Counted from the stretch's first letter, positions 8,456 to 16,619 are shown. The stretch: DNA of 30,735 nucleotides from an uncultured Oscillospiraceae bacterium (GCA_910587465.1 CAJUMS010000028.1:1-30735); one strand, 5' to 3'. The notes: generated by a model not told the origin, from the sequence alone. A program made the numbers and translations.

Positions 8456-9216
8456 AAAGGATAGATATCGTCTGCAATTGGTTCGGATTAGCGTTGGAGC
8501 TTTACGATAACGGAAAATTTCTCGGCGACGTTCGCGCGGACAGCGCAGGTTTCTTCGAGGATATATGGAAAAGCGGCTGTGAAAAGTACGGACTGCCGCG
8601 TGTAAGATATCCCGAAGAGCGCCTGCTTGGGCAGACCGTGCTTGAAAGCAAGCTGAAAAACCTTACCGATACGAGCAAAACGCTCTGGTCGCACAACGAG
8701 CATTACGATCGGTTTTATGTCGGGTTTGAAAACGATGAGGGGCTTGATGAATTTCTCGGACAGGCAAACGAAGCGTTTGACGAGCTTCGGGAATTATTGC
8801 GCGGCGAGTACGAGGTAAACACGGTCTGCCGTATGGAGCGCGAGTATTGGCTTGCGGGCAATAAGCTCGGTCACGGGCAGAAAAAGCGCCTTAAGTTTAT
8901 GCTTGAATTCATTTCGCCGCTTATTTATTTAAACGATGAATACGACCATTTAGTGTGCAGCGCGTCTATGCGGAGCAAGGGCATTTTTGAATGCGGAGAC
9001 GAGACCGTCAGGAAAATGCTTGAGGAGCGGGCGGGCTTTGCTGAAAAGTTTGATATGCTTGCGGAAAAATACAACGCTCTTATCGACGAAGAGATACATC
9101 TCGGTATCGTGGGCTTTGAAAGCAAACAAGACGAGGAAGAGTTCAACAGTCTGCTGAACAGCGTAAAAAGCGAGCTGAGGGATATGTTCGGCGGAGAATA
9201 CAGACTTTATTTATGA
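8452..9216 (+). CDS. Hypothetical protein between trmN6 and rsmI
   Basis: A 254-residue soluble, acidic protein of unknown family. It starts with MKRIDIVCNWFGLALEL and is rich in Glu, Leu and Lys. The second half is largely helical (for example an EEFNSLLNSVKSELRDMF stretch), with no signal peptide or membrane helix and no metal motif. The start overlaps the trmN6 stop by 4 bases and the rsmI start is 19 bases downstream, so it is co-translated with two RNA methyltransferase genes. The position is held by the GIY-YIG protein YazA in Bacillus, but this protein shows no GIY-YIG motif. Function not assigned. Confidence 0.75.
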   Translation: MKRIDIVCNWFGLALELYDNGKFLGDVRADSAGFFEDIWKSGCEKYGLPRVRYPEERLLGQTVLESKLKNLTDTSKTLWSHNEHYDRFYVGFENDEGLDEFLGQANEAFDELRELLRGEYEVNTVCRMEREYWLAGNKLGHGQKKRLKFMLEFISPLIYLNDEYDHLVCSASMRSKGIFECGDETVRKMLEERAGFAEKFDMLAEKYNALIDEEIHLGIVGFESKQDEEEFNSLLNSVKSELRDMFGGEYRLYL

Positions 9217-9235
9217 CTGAATGGGAGGTGGTTCA

Positions 9236-10081
9236 ATGAGCGAAACGGGCGAATACGGCAGGCTTTCGATAGTCGGCACACCGATAGGCAACCTTGGCGA
9301 TTTCAGTCCGCGCGGCGTTGAAACGCTCGAAAACGCCGACTATATCGCCGCGGAAGATACACGCGTAACGCTGCGGCTGCTTACGCATTTCGACATAAAA
9401 AAGCCCTTACTTTCCTGCTACAAGCCCAAGGAGCAGGAAAAGAGCGAGAAGATAATTTCTCTGCTGCTGGAAGGGAATAATATCGCTATGGTATCAGACG
9501 CGGGTATGCCGTGCATTTCAGACCCGGGCGCGGTGCTTGTCGCCAAATGCTATGAGCGCGGTATTACCGTGGAAATAATCCCCGGGTGCAGCGCGGCTGT
9601 GGCGGCGGTCGCGGCGAGCGGTCTGGAGGTTGACCGCTGGGCGTTCGAGGGGTTTCTCCCAGTGCCGAAAAAGGAGCGCTCGGAGCGGTTGGACATGGTG
9701 AAAAATTTACCTCACGCGTTGGTCTATTACGAGGCTCCTCATAAGATAAAGCAGACGCTCCTCGATCTTGAGGGCGCTCTCGGCGGCGAACGCCGCGGGG
9801 CGCTTTGCCGCGAGCTTACCAAGCTCCACGAGGAGGTCATTCGCGGAACGCTCGGCGAGTTGGCGCATTACTATGATGATATCGAGCCGCGCGGAGAGTA
9901 TGTTATCGTGGTAAAGGGCTCGGAAACGCGGCAAAGCGAATTTACATTGGAGCAGGCGGCGGAGCTTGCGCGGTCGCTGGTAAGCGGCGGAGAAAAGCTC
10001 TCGGAGGCTTGCAGGCAAGCGGCAAAGGTGACGGGTATCTCCAAACGGGATATTTACTCGGCGCTTTCATCAAACAAATAA
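9236..10081 (+). CDS. rsmI: 16S rRNA (cytidine(1402)-2'-O)-methyltransferase RsmI
   Basis: A 281-residue protein. The start at 9236 is preceded by GGGAGGTGG, which overlaps an upstream in-frame ATG at 9221 that is therefore not the start. Family motifs: VGTPIGNLGD at 13-22, AEDTR at 39-43, VSDAGMPCISDPG at 86-98, IIPGCSA near 120 and YYEAPHKI near 165. RsmI methylates the 2'-hydroxyl of C1402 in the decoding centre and belongs to the tetrapyrrole-methylase fold. Length and motif order are normal. It is the last of the three genes starting with trmN6. Confidence 0.96.
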   Translation: MSETGEYGRLSIVGTPIGNLGDFSPRGVETLENADYIAAEDTRVTLRLLTHFDIKKPLLSCYKPKEQEKSEKIISLLLEGNNIAMVSDAGMPCISDPGAVLVAKCYERGITVEIIPGCSAAVAAVAASGLEVDRWAFEGFLPVPKKERSERLDMVKNLPHALVYYEAPHKIKQTLLDLEGALGGERRGALCRELTKLHEEVIRGTLGELAHYYDDIEPRGEYVIVVKGSETRQSEFTLEQAAELARSLVSGGEKLSEACRQAAKVTGISKRDIYSALSSNK

Positions 10082-10099
10082 ATTTTGGAGGACATTATT

Positions 10100-10273
10100 A
10101 TGAAAATACAGAAGATCGAGAAAAAAGTCGGACCGATCGGCAAGGTCGTAATTCCGATAATTGGCGCGGTCATTATTGTTGCGGCGGCTGTCGCGTACAT
10201 CTGCCTTAAGCTTGCGGACGAGATGCGCTACAACGAGAAATGGAAAGACTATGACGAGTGCGGGTGGCATTGA
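10100..10273 (+). CDS. Small single-span membrane protein
   Basis: A 57-residue protein too short for most annotation thresholds. Its start has GGAGG at the correct distance upstream. It has a lysine-rich N-terminus (MKIQKIEKKVGPIGK), a hydrophobic helix at about 16-41 (IPIIGAVIIVAAAVAYICL) and a charged, acidic tail ending in ECGWH. The positive N-terminus suggests N-in/C-out topology. It lies 18 bases after rsmI and 30 before the nitroreductase, in the same direction. No family recognised. Confidence 0.7.
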   Translation: MKIQKIEKKVGPIGKVVIPIIGAVIIVAAAVAYICLKLADEMRYNEKWKDYDECGWH

Positions 10274-10303
10274 TAACGTGCCTTTACCGCAATGGAGGAG
10301 AGC

Positions 10304-10849
10304 ATGGATATTTTCGATATTATAAACGGCAGGTCAAGCTATCGGGGAAGGTATAAGCCTATATCGGTTCCGAGAGAAGACCTGCTGAAAATAATGCGGG
10401 CGGGAGCCGCCGCGCCCTCGGGCTGCAACAAGCAGACGACTTCGTTTATCGCGGTTGACGACAAGAAGCTTCTTGCCGAGATAAAGGCGCTTATCGAGCC
10501 GCCTATCGCTGTTACCGCGCCCGCCTTTATTCTTGTTCTTACGCGGAAAGTTTTTGCGTATAGGGACAAATGCTTTAATGTTCAGGATTACAGCGCGGCT
10601 ATTGAAAATATGCTGCTGGCTGTTAAGGCGTTGGGATATGAGAGCTGCTGGTATGAGGGGCATATCACGGATGACGACGATATCGCGGGGAAGATCGCCG
10701 CGCACATAGGCGTACCGGACGAGTACAAAATAGTCTGCATACTGCCTGTGGGGATAGCGGACGAGAACGTGAAAAGAGGTTCCAAAATACCTTTTGAGCA
10801 GCGAATACGGTTCAACGGCTTTGACAGTGCACGGTTGGGAAAGGAGTAA
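10304..10849 (+). CDS. Nitroreductase-family FMN-dependent oxidoreductase
   Basis: A 181-residue protein. The start at 10304 is preceded by GGAGGAG; the upstream ATG at 10292 overlaps that site and is rejected. The N-terminal GRSSYRGRY motif and RAGAAAPSGCNKQ are the FMN-phosphate and ribityl contacts typical of the family. SAAIENMLLAVKALGYESCW is the conserved central helix, and a VGIADEN-type segment near the C-terminus completes the fold. Such proteins reduce nitroaromatics, quinones or flavins with NAD(P)H as homodimers. The physiological substrate cannot be read from sequence. Confidence 0.9.
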   Translation: MDIFDIINGRSSYRGRYKPISVPREDLLKIMRAGAAAPSGCNKQTTSFIAVDDKKLLAEIKALIEPPIAVTAPAFILVLTRKVFAYRDKCFNVQDYSAAIENMLLAVKALGYESCWYEGHITDDDDIAGKIAAHIGVPDEYKIVCILPVGIADENVKRGSKIPFEQRIRFNGFDSARLGKE

Positions 10850-10851
10850 TT

Positions 10852-11849
10852 ATGAAGCAGCCGAAAATCACAAATTCGGAACAGGCGCGGAATTTTTACA
10901 AAAAGTACATTCACAGCTGCCCGCGCGGCTGCAATCTTTACGACACGTTTACTCCCGAAACGCTCAAAGCCTATGAGGATAACTCCTCGCGCGAGCTTGA
11001 GCGTAAATGGGCGTTTGAGGAATTCGAGAAGTATTTCTCGCAGATAGCGCCGAAAAATTCCGATAATCACAAGCTGCTTAACAAGGCGTGGGAGTGGCAC
11101 AACGATTATACTCCCGTGAAGCTCGTCGCGGAAAAGCTCGAAATTATGATGAACGACAGCGGCGGTGCTCCCGACGCGAAGCTGCTTGACTGTATGCTCG
11201 CGACGCAGGGTTCACCGAGATAAACAAGGACGACAAGAGTGAGGAGCAGGCGCTTGTGAGGCTTATGGATCTGTGCCGTCCGCTTATTTCCGAGGAGAAA
11301 GCCGACGAGCTGCGCTTTAAGATAGCAGGTCCCGAATCCGAGGAGGAGACCAAGCGCGAATACAGAATGAATGGCTTTTCCGACAAGTCAAACCGTTTTC
11401 AGACCATTACAGCGGAACAGAACTTCAAGCGTTTTGCTACGCCCGAAAATATGCTTAAATGGAAGCAGGAGTATTTCGACGAGTGGACTGGCAGTGAGTA
11501 TCATTTTTCCAAGGAAAATATATACAGTGTAAATCTTATTGAGCTCGCGGGACTTAATTACGGGATCTACAGCAAGGAAAACACTCAAAAGCTCTACGAT
11601 AAGCTCTCCGATTACAAGAACTGCGCCGCCGTCGATCAGTACTGGCATATCGCGTATGAAATAGTGAGCAGCCTTTCAAAGCGGTTGTTTGAGGACGGCG
11701 AGTACGATATGTTGGAGTGCTTTTTCCGACTCGCGGTGGATATGCTCGACAACGCTCCCGACTGCTGGGACAAGGAATATTTTGGAAGTCATACGCTTGA
11801 CGATATCGAGAGATACCGCGGACTTATCGAGGAGAAGCTGAATGGCTGA
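10852..11849 (+). pseudogene. Frameshifted hypothetical gene (two frames of one protein)
   Basis: The first frame starts at 10852 (AAGGAG upstream) and stops at 11223 after reading ...CMLATQGSPR. The -1 frame, open from 11190, reads TEINKDDKSEEQALVRL and continues to 11849. Joining them near the GGG run at 11208-11210 gives one uninterrupted protein of about 332 residues, so a single base appears to be missing. The protein is soluble, helical and acidic, with no recognised domain. No slippery heptamer is present, so programmed frameshifting is unlikely. It is either a recent pseudogene or a sequencing/assembly error. The downstream acetyltransferase overlaps its end by 8 bases, as expected of an intact ancestral operon gene. 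Confidence 0.75.
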
Positions 11850-12288
11850 AGTAGTATTCGGAAACGAGCGCGATATTGAGCCGTGGATCGAGCTTGTGCG
11901 CGGTATGCGCGATAATTTCCCCGGGCTGGAGACCGAAGAGGGTCTCGACGAATACAGGACAACCGTGCTTGAATTTATGACCGAGAACCGCGCTCTCTGT
12001 GTCAAGGAGGGCGAGGAAATAGTCGGGGTGCTGCTGTTCTCAATAACGCACAATATGATATGCTGTCTGGCGGTCTCGCCCGTGCACAGACGGGAGGGCA
12101 TAGCCTCCGCGCTTATGACCGAAGCGCTTGGACGGCTCGACCGAGCGCGCGATATCACCGTGACTACATTCCGCGATGACGACCCGAGGGGAGCCGCGCC
12201 CAGAGCGCTGTACAAGAAATTTGGATTTGTCGAGGGGGATTTTGTTACTGAATTCGGCTGTCCAAGTCAGATGTTCGTGTTAAGGTGA
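11842..12288 (+). CDS. GNAT-family N-acetyltransferase
   Basis: A 148-residue single-domain acetyltransferase. Motif A reads LAVSPVHRREGIASALM, with the Arg-x-x-Gly-x-Ala acetyl-CoA pyrophosphate loop. The late YKKFGFVEGD segment is the usual motif B tyrosine/phenylalanine region. The substrate is unknown. It overlaps the frameshifted gene upstream by 8 bases, with GAGGAG providing the binding site. It is the last gene of the long plus-strand series. Confidence 0.9.
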   Translation: MAEVVFGNERDIEPWIELVRGMRDNFPGLETEEGLDEYRTTVLEFMTENRALCVKEGEEIVGVLLFSITHNMICCLAVSPVHRREGIASALMTEALGRLDRARDITVTTFRDDDPRGAAPRALYKKFGFVEGDFVTEFGCPSQMFVLR

Positions 12289-12316
12289 TGTTGGCTTAAA
12301 CCGCATGACTGCACGG

Positions 12317-12367
12317 TGTAAAACGATTTTTACATCGGTTTTTTGTCAATGTAAAAGCATTTTTATG
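12317..12367 (+). promoter_or_regulatory. Twin operator-like repeats ahead of the XRE gene
   Basis: Two copies of an 18-base dyad lie 33 bases apart, about three helical turns. Copy one, 12317-12334, is TGTAAA-N6-TTTACA and is perfectly symmetric. Copy two, 12350-12367, is TGTAAA-N6-TTTATG and runs into the -35 box. This suits two cooperating repressor dimers, most simply autorepression by the HTH protein encoded immediately downstream. Confidence 0.65.
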
Positions 12368-12394
12368 GACATTTTATTTCCGATCTTCTATAAT
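12366..12394 (+). promoter_or_regulatory. Sigma-A promoter of the XRE regulator gene
   Basis: TGGACA (12366-12371), a 17-base spacer and TATAAT (12389-12394). The predicted start of transcription near 12401 gives a leader of about 16 bases that contains AAGGAG. Confidence 0.85.
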
Positions 12395-12416
12395 AAGGGT
12401 ACAAGGAGTTGATTGA

Positions 12417-13076
12417 ATGGAGATTGGCAGCAGACTTAAAAACGCGCGCAGCGAGCACGGGCTCACACAGGAGCAGGTCGCCGAGGAGCTTGGTGTTTCG
12501 CGGCAAAGTATCTCAAACTGGGAGAACAACCGCTCTTATCCTGACATCGTAAGCGTTATAAAGCTGTCCGACCTTTATTCCATCAGCCTTGATGAATTAT
12601 TAAAGGAGGATAAGAAAATGATCGAACATCTGGATGACGCTACAAACGAGGTGAAGAGCCGCAAGTGGTTTTCAAAGCTTATCGAGGTGGGGAGCTTCTT
12701 AGTTATCTGGGCGGTTACGGCGATAGCGTTCCGGACAGGCGCAGCGGAGGGTTCAAACGCTATGGGCTATTCAATACTTGCGCTGTATATCGTTATGCCC
12801 GTGAGCACTTTGGTAATCTCGTTTTTTATCGGTGCCGACAGGGGCTGGAACAGGCTTAGGTGGCTTATGCCGCTGTTTTTCGGTATGGCGCTGATAACAA
12901 CGCAAATGGAAACATTCGGTATCAAATGGCTGTCTACGCTCGAAATCGTTACTGTCAGCGACTTTTTCTCTACATTTGAACCGCTCTATTTTATTATCGG
13001 CGCGGCGGTCTCGGCGATAGGTATTGGCATAGGCACGGCGGTGCGGTTAAACAAATTCAAAAAGCGGACGGGGTGA
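12417..13076 (+). CDS. XRE-family HTH regulator with C-terminal membrane segments
   Basis: A 219-residue protein. Residues 1-60 are a Cro/CI-type helix-turn-helix: IGSRLKNARSEHGLTQEQVA, then LGVSRQSISNWENN and a conserved SLDELL helix. After a charged linker come about four hydrophobic segments (about 87-105, 118-140, 150-170 and 187-210) and a basic tail. This architecture is common in Clostridia, often next to membrane or transport genes, and suggests membrane-anchored sensing. It has its own promoter with twin dyads overlapping the -35 box, which points to autorepression. Its direct targets beyond itself are unknown. The downstream metallopeptidase gene is 5 bases away and likely co-transcribed. 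Confidence 0.88.
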   Translation: MEIGSRLKNARSEHGLTQEQVAEELGVSRQSISNWENNRSYPDIVSVIKLSDLYSISLDELLKEDKKMIEHLDDATNEVKSRKWFSKLIEVGSFLVIWAVTAIAFRTGAAEGSNAMGYSILALYIVMPVSTLVISFFIGADRGWNRLRWLMPLFFGMALITTQMETFGIKWLSTLEIVTVSDFFSTFEPLYFIIGAAVSAIGIGIGTAVRLNKFKKRTG

Positions 13077-13081
13077 TCTGA

Positions 13082-13777
13082 CTGAAAACCATAACTCTCC
13101 CCGACGGGAGAATGCTCACCTATGAGCTCGTCCGAAAGCGCGTGAAGAACGTTAACTTCCGCGCCAAGGACGACGGTATCGTATACGTTTCGGCAAACTC
13201 CCGCGTTTCCGTAAAGGAGGTCGAGCGCTTTCTCACCGAGCGCGCCGACTTCTTTTTCGGGGCGTTCGAGAGATTGCGGGCGCGCGAGAAGCGCAGCGAG
13301 ATCAACACCGAAACGGTAAACTGGCTTGGACAAGAATATCCCGTGCGTATTATACATAACGCACGGGAATGTGCCGTTTTGGACGAAATTGAGTGCAGAG
13401 TGTTCACGCGGCTCGGGGGCGACGGCGAATACGTTCTCTCGCTGATACGGCGCGCTGTCGCGGACAGATTTGCGGTGCTTTGCCGCGGGCTTAACGAAGA
13501 AGTCCGCGCGGAGCTTATGCGCCGCGGACTTACACCGCCGCCTACTAAGATCACAATCAAAGATATGAAGTCGCGGTGGGGGAGCTGCTCCTATACGCGC
13601 GGGCATATCTCGATAAATATACGTCTCGCCGCCTATCCGCAGGAGACCGTGCTGTCGGTATTCTGGCATGAGTACGCACACTACTGGCATCACGATCACT
13701 CGCAGAGATTTTACGATTTTCTGTTGGATATGTACCCCGATTATTTTCGGTGGAACGATCTGCTTAAGGAAAAATAA
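13082..13777 (+). CDS. YgjP/DUF45-family zinc metallopeptidase, probable CTG start
   Basis: A protein of 231 residues if it starts at CTG 13082, or 221 from ATG 13112. The family motif MKSRWGSCS is followed by WHEYAHYWHHDHSQRF, an HExxH zinc site plus a downstream His, as in the M48-related YgjP family. CTG is favoured because GGGGTGA lies 5 bases upstream. An in-frame TGA directly precedes CTG. The extra residues (KTITLPDGRM) also complete the N-terminal strand normally present. The ATG at 13112 has only GGGAGA abutting it, too close to serve. Substrate unknown. The gene converges with the next gene with no intergenic base. Confidence 0.85.
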   Translation: MKTITLPDGRMLTYELVRKRVKNVNFRAKDDGIVYVSANSRVSVKEVERFLTERADFFFGAFERLRAREKRSEINTETVNWLGQEYPVRIIHNARECAVLDEIECRVFTRLGGDGEYVLSLIRRAVADRFAVLCRGLNEEVRAELMRRGLTPPPTKITIKDMKSRWGSCSYTRGHISINIRLAAYPQETVLSVFWHEYAHYWHHDHSQRFYDFLLDMYPDYFRWNDLLKEK

Positions 13778-15022
13778 TTACCTTATCAGCAGCGCCAGAT
13801 AAGCGGGTGTGGAGAAATTGCGGTTATGCAGCTCCTCCAGCAGCTTTTTGGCATTTTCGTTGTTATGACAAATGTTGCGGCTTATCAACGCGGCGGACTT
13901 GTTGATATATTTTTCAGTATCGTACTTGGCAACGACCTTGATTTTCAGATTGCCGCCGATAACGTCTACCTTGGGGTTGGATGCTTTTCTTTCGGCTAAG
14001 TCGGTAAGCTCCGCGGTCGCGATAACATTCAGCTTGAACAGCGCGAACGCCGCCGCAAAAATGCTGTAATTTTCAAAGATCGTCTTGCCGATGAATTTGA
14101 ACGGCAGCACAAACTCCAGCAGCAGATTAAGCGCGATATTCCGCAGATAAAACTGCCGCTCCTTAAACGTATCCGCAAGGCGCTTTTCACCGCGGATATA
14201 CAGATCGATATTCGGCTTGCCCTCCTTATCGGTAAGCGCGGACATAATGTTCACCTGAAAAATACTCTTCAGTATCTCTCCCACCGCACCGAGCTTTACA
14301 TAATAATTCGGCTTAATATTTTTGATAGACCTGAGCTGTGCGCCGTTGTGAAACTGCGGTTTAATCTGCTTTATTGCCTCGGGAATACTGTCGTAGTCCT
14401 TCGCGTCGACGATTTTCGACAGCGATTGCGCCGCAAGAGCGCCGAGGATTATTGAGGTCTCGACGTCATGTTTTTTGTCCGCGATTATCTCGTAAAAGAA
14501 TTCCAGCAGCTCGCCGCGGTATTTCAGCTCGGGGTGCTCGGCGAGGAGATTTTCATTATTCATCGCCGCGCCCTTGATCGTTATATGTTCGCGTATCGCA
14601 ACATTTACCAAGTCCATGCTCTTTTCGCTGTTGAGCAGCTTGTTCATAACTTCGGGGCAGGACATATTGCAGTATTGGTAAGCCGCCTCGCCCGCGATAA
14701 TGTGGTGGCGCGGATAGACCGAACAGGTGTGCGAAAGATATTCCGCACCGAGCTCTCGCTGTATTTTGCAGAAGTTATCCTCCGTCAGGAACGGACAGCG
14801 TTTTCCCGCGCCGAGAATTACAGGGTATATGTTAGAGTTTTCTATCTGCGCAAACGACTTGCTGACAAGCTCCTTCAGTTCCTCCGAGCATCTTGGATCG
14901 TCGGTAATCTTGTCTATCTCGTTCTTATACCAATCAATTCTCCACCCTATGCAACAAGAATTTGAGCATGTGCCGCCTATACATTTAAAATCGCCGAAAT
15001 AGCGAGGCTGTCTGAAATACAT
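13778..15022 (-). CDS. FliB-like flagellin lysine-N-methylase family protein
   Basis: A 414-residue protein. The start at 15022 is chosen because GGAGG (15031-15035 on the minus strand) lies 8 bases upstream; the ATG at 15037 overlaps it. The N-terminus carries a cysteine cluster: Cys14, Cys19, Cys23 and Cys24 in CIGGTCSNSCCIGW. Then come CPFLTEDNFC (76-85) and HTCSVYPR (98-105), the signature of the FliB family and related to CxxxCxxC-type Fe-S or zinc proteins. FliB methylates lysines of flagellin in Salmonella. Many gut Clostridia carry homologs without nearby flagellar genes, and none is seen here, so the true substrate is uncertain. It has its own strong promoter. Confidence 0.85.
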   Translation of the reverse strand: MYFRQPRYFGDFKCIGGTCSNSCCIGWRIDWYKNEIDKITDDPRCSEELKELVSKSFAQIENSNIYPVILGAGKRCPFLTEDNFCKIQRELGAEYLSHTCSVYPRHHIIAGEAAYQYCNMSCPEVMNKLLNSEKSMDLVNVAIREHITIKGAAMNNENLLAEHPELKYRGELLEFFYEIIADKKHDVETSIILGALAAQSLSKIVDAKDYDSIPEAIKQIKPQFHNGAQLRSIKNIKPNYYVKLGAVGEILKSIFQVNIMSALTDKEGKPNIDLYIRGEKRLADTFKERQFYLRNIALNLLLEFVLPFKFIGKTIFENYSIFAAAFALFKLNVIATAELTDLAERKASNPKVDVIGGNLKIKVVAKYDTEKYINKSAALISRNICHNNENAKKLLEELHNRNFSTPAYLALLIR

Positions 15023-15066
15023 AGTTTTATCCTCCATATGGATTTTATATAAAATTATACATATAT

Positions 15067-15095
15067 ATTATACTATATTGACGGCGGCTTGTCAA
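15067..15095 (-). promoter_or_regulatory. Consensus sigma-A promoter of the FliB-like gene
   Basis: On the minus strand: TTGACA (15090-15095), a 17-base spacer and TATAAT (15067-15072), both boxes matching consensus exactly. An inverted repeat ATTGAC-N8-GTCAAT (15078-15096) overlaps the -35 box and upstream spacer and could be an operator. Confidence 0.88.
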
Positions 15096-15109
15096 TATCG
15101 GAAAATTAT

Positions 15110-15150
15110 ATATAAAAAACGGGCTTGCAATTGTGTCCGCAAGCCCGTTT
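15110..15150 (-). terminator. Terminator of the thrS-gtrB operon
   Basis: A perfect 12-bp stem (15117-15128 with 15139-15150, AAACGGGCTTGC and its complement) has a 10-base loop. On the minus strand it is followed by a T-run. It ends the transcript of the glycosyltransferase gene that stops at 15157 and insulates the FliB promoter. Confidence 0.92.
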
Positions 15151-15156
15151 AAACAT

Positions 15157-16098
15157 TCAGAATTCCTCTTTGACCAGATACTTGGGTCTGTCCTTGACCT
15201 CGAGATACAGCTTGCTGAGGTATTGCCCCATAATACCGAGACAGAGCAGCTGCAGACCGCCTAGCAGCGTTATAACGCAAATAGTCGATGGCCACCCCGC
15301 CACGTCGTCGCCAAACGCCAGCGCTCTTACAAATATAAATATCAGGAACGCGAACGCTATAACGCAGAATATTATTCCCAGAAACGACGCGATAGACAGC
15401 GGCACGGTGGAAAACGCCATAATGCCGTCCAACGAGTAAAGAAACAGTTTCCAGAACGACCACTTTGTCTCCCCGGCCGCGCGTTGGATATTCTCATATT
15501 CAAGCCATTTCGTATTAAAGCCGACCCAGCCGAATATACCCTTCGAGAAGCGGTTGTATTCGCGCATTGAGAGTATCGCGTCGACGACCTGCCTTGTCAT
15601 CATTCTGTAGTCGCGCGCTCCGTCGACGATATCCGTCTTTGATATCTTGCGCATAAGCCCGTAAAACCGCCGCGCGAACCACGAACGTATAGGCGGCTCG
15701 CCCTTGCGGTCAACGCGCCTGGTCGCTACGGAGTCGTAGCCGCTTTCAATGTTTTGGTACATCTCTGGGAGCAGCGCGGGAGGGTCCTGCAAGTCCGCGT
15801 CCATAAGCACCACAATATCGCCCTTAGCCTTTTCAAACCCCGCGACTATCGCCGCCTCCTTGCCGAAGTTGCGCGAGAACGAAACAAGGTGTACCCGCTC
15901 GTCCTTTTCGTGGAGCTTTCTGATCTGTTCAACGGTCTTATCGCGCGAGCCGTCGTTCACAAAAACGAACTCGAACTCCACGCCTTTTTCGTGAAAGAAC
16001 GCCTCCTGCTTTATCGTCTCCGCGTAAAACAGCGGCACACTTTCCTCCTCATTGTAACAGGGTACGATTATGCTGAGTAATTTATTAAACGTATTCAA
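15157..16098 (-). CDS. GtrB-like polyprenyl-phosphate glycosyltransferase (GT2)
   Basis: A 313-residue protein with a TTG start: GGAGTGA is 5 bases upstream and an in-frame TAA lies two codons before it, so no ATG is possible. The N-terminal GT-A domain shows IVPCYNEEES (11-20), VNDGS (47-51), SRNFGKEAAI near 75 and DADLQDPP (100-107). Two membrane helices lie at about 230-262 and 275-295. This is the GtrB/YkcC/DPM1 layout, and the family transfers glucose or a similar sugar from UDP-sugar to undecaprenyl phosphate. It is closer to the classical GtrB group than the GT2 at 1162. It is the last gene of the thrS operon, and no GT-C partner lies beside it. Confidence 0.92.
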   Translation of the reverse strand: MNTFNKLLSIIVPCYNEEESVPLFYAETIKQEAFFHEKGVEFEFVFVNDGSRDKTVEQIRKLHEKDERVHLVSFSRNFGKEAAIVAGFEKAKGDIVVLMDADLQDPPALLPEMYQNIESGYDSVATRRVDRKGEPPIRSWFARRFYGLMRKISKTDIVDGARDYRMMTRQVVDAILSMREYNRFSKGIFGWVGFNTKWLEYENIQRAAGETKWSFWKLFLYSLDGIMAFSTVPLSIASFLGIIFCVIAFAFLIFIFVRALAFGDDVAGWPSTICVITLLGGLQLLCLGIMGQYLSKLYLEVKDRPKYLVKEEF

Positions 16099-16125
16099 AA
16101 TTTATCACTCCATTTTATCGAGAAT

Positions 16126-16605
16126 TTAAACGGCTTTTTCGTTGGGAGCAGTAGGCAGCGGCGGCACTCTGTCCTCGTTTTCCGCGGCGAGCACCTTCAT
16201 TTCAAACGGATTGAACACACGCGCATACGGCGACATGGGATCAAGCACGCAGGGCTTTCCCTTTATCGACTGAAAGAACCGTACGGTGTTCACCTTCATT
16301 ACCTCGAACGTATTGCTGTCGGGCTTTACGAGCACGCTCATGCGCTCGGGCGAGGTGAAGAACGGAACAATAGCGTGACCATCCTTTTGCAACATAAGGA
16401 TATTAAGCGTTTTCTCGGTCTGTATTCCCTCGTTGAACTGCCCGACGATAAGCACCTCCGCCGTCATAAGATCGGGCAGCAGCTTGTTCCACTTGACCTT
16501 TGTCTGATCCTCGTTTGCGGCGATGATACGCTCCTCAAGCTCCTTGTTGAGATCCTTAAGATTTTCCGTCCACTCGTACTGCTCCGTAAAATTTTTTTCG
16601 TCCAT
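16126..16605 (-). CDS. SseB-family protein
   Basis: A 159-residue soluble protein. After a helical N-terminus, the segment from about residue 48 reads AEVLIVGQF...ILMLQKDGHAIVPFFTSPERM, which is the core of the SseB N-terminal domain family. Near the end is a proline-rich tail (PPLPTAPNE). Proteins of this group are common and uncharacterised in Clostridia; the name comes from an unrelated enhanced-serine-sensitivity phenotype. AAGGCGG precedes the start. It lies 14 bases after the YoaP-like gene and 27 before the GtrB-like gene in one transcript. Confidence 0.8.
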   Translation of the reverse strand: MDEKNFTEQYEWTENLKDLNKELEERIIAANEDQTKVKWNKLLPDLMTAEVLIVGQFNEGIQTEKTLNILMLQKDGHAIVPFFTSPERMSVLVKPDSNTFEVMKVNTVRFFQSIKGKPCVLDPMSPYARVFNPFEMKVLAAENEDRVPPLPTAPNEKAV

Positions 16606-16619
16606 ATTTCCGCCTTTCC

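Noticed and set aside
11190..11225. Programmed -1 frameshift
   Set aside because: The sequence at the break (CGCAGGG) is not a slippery heptamer and no downstream pseudoknot is evident; loss by mutation or error is simpler.
12298..12348. Terminator after the acetyltransferase gene at 12288
   Set aside because: AAACCG and CGGTTTTTT flank the first dyad, but the outer stem is short and the inner dyad is AT-rich; the operator reading fits the promoter geometry better.
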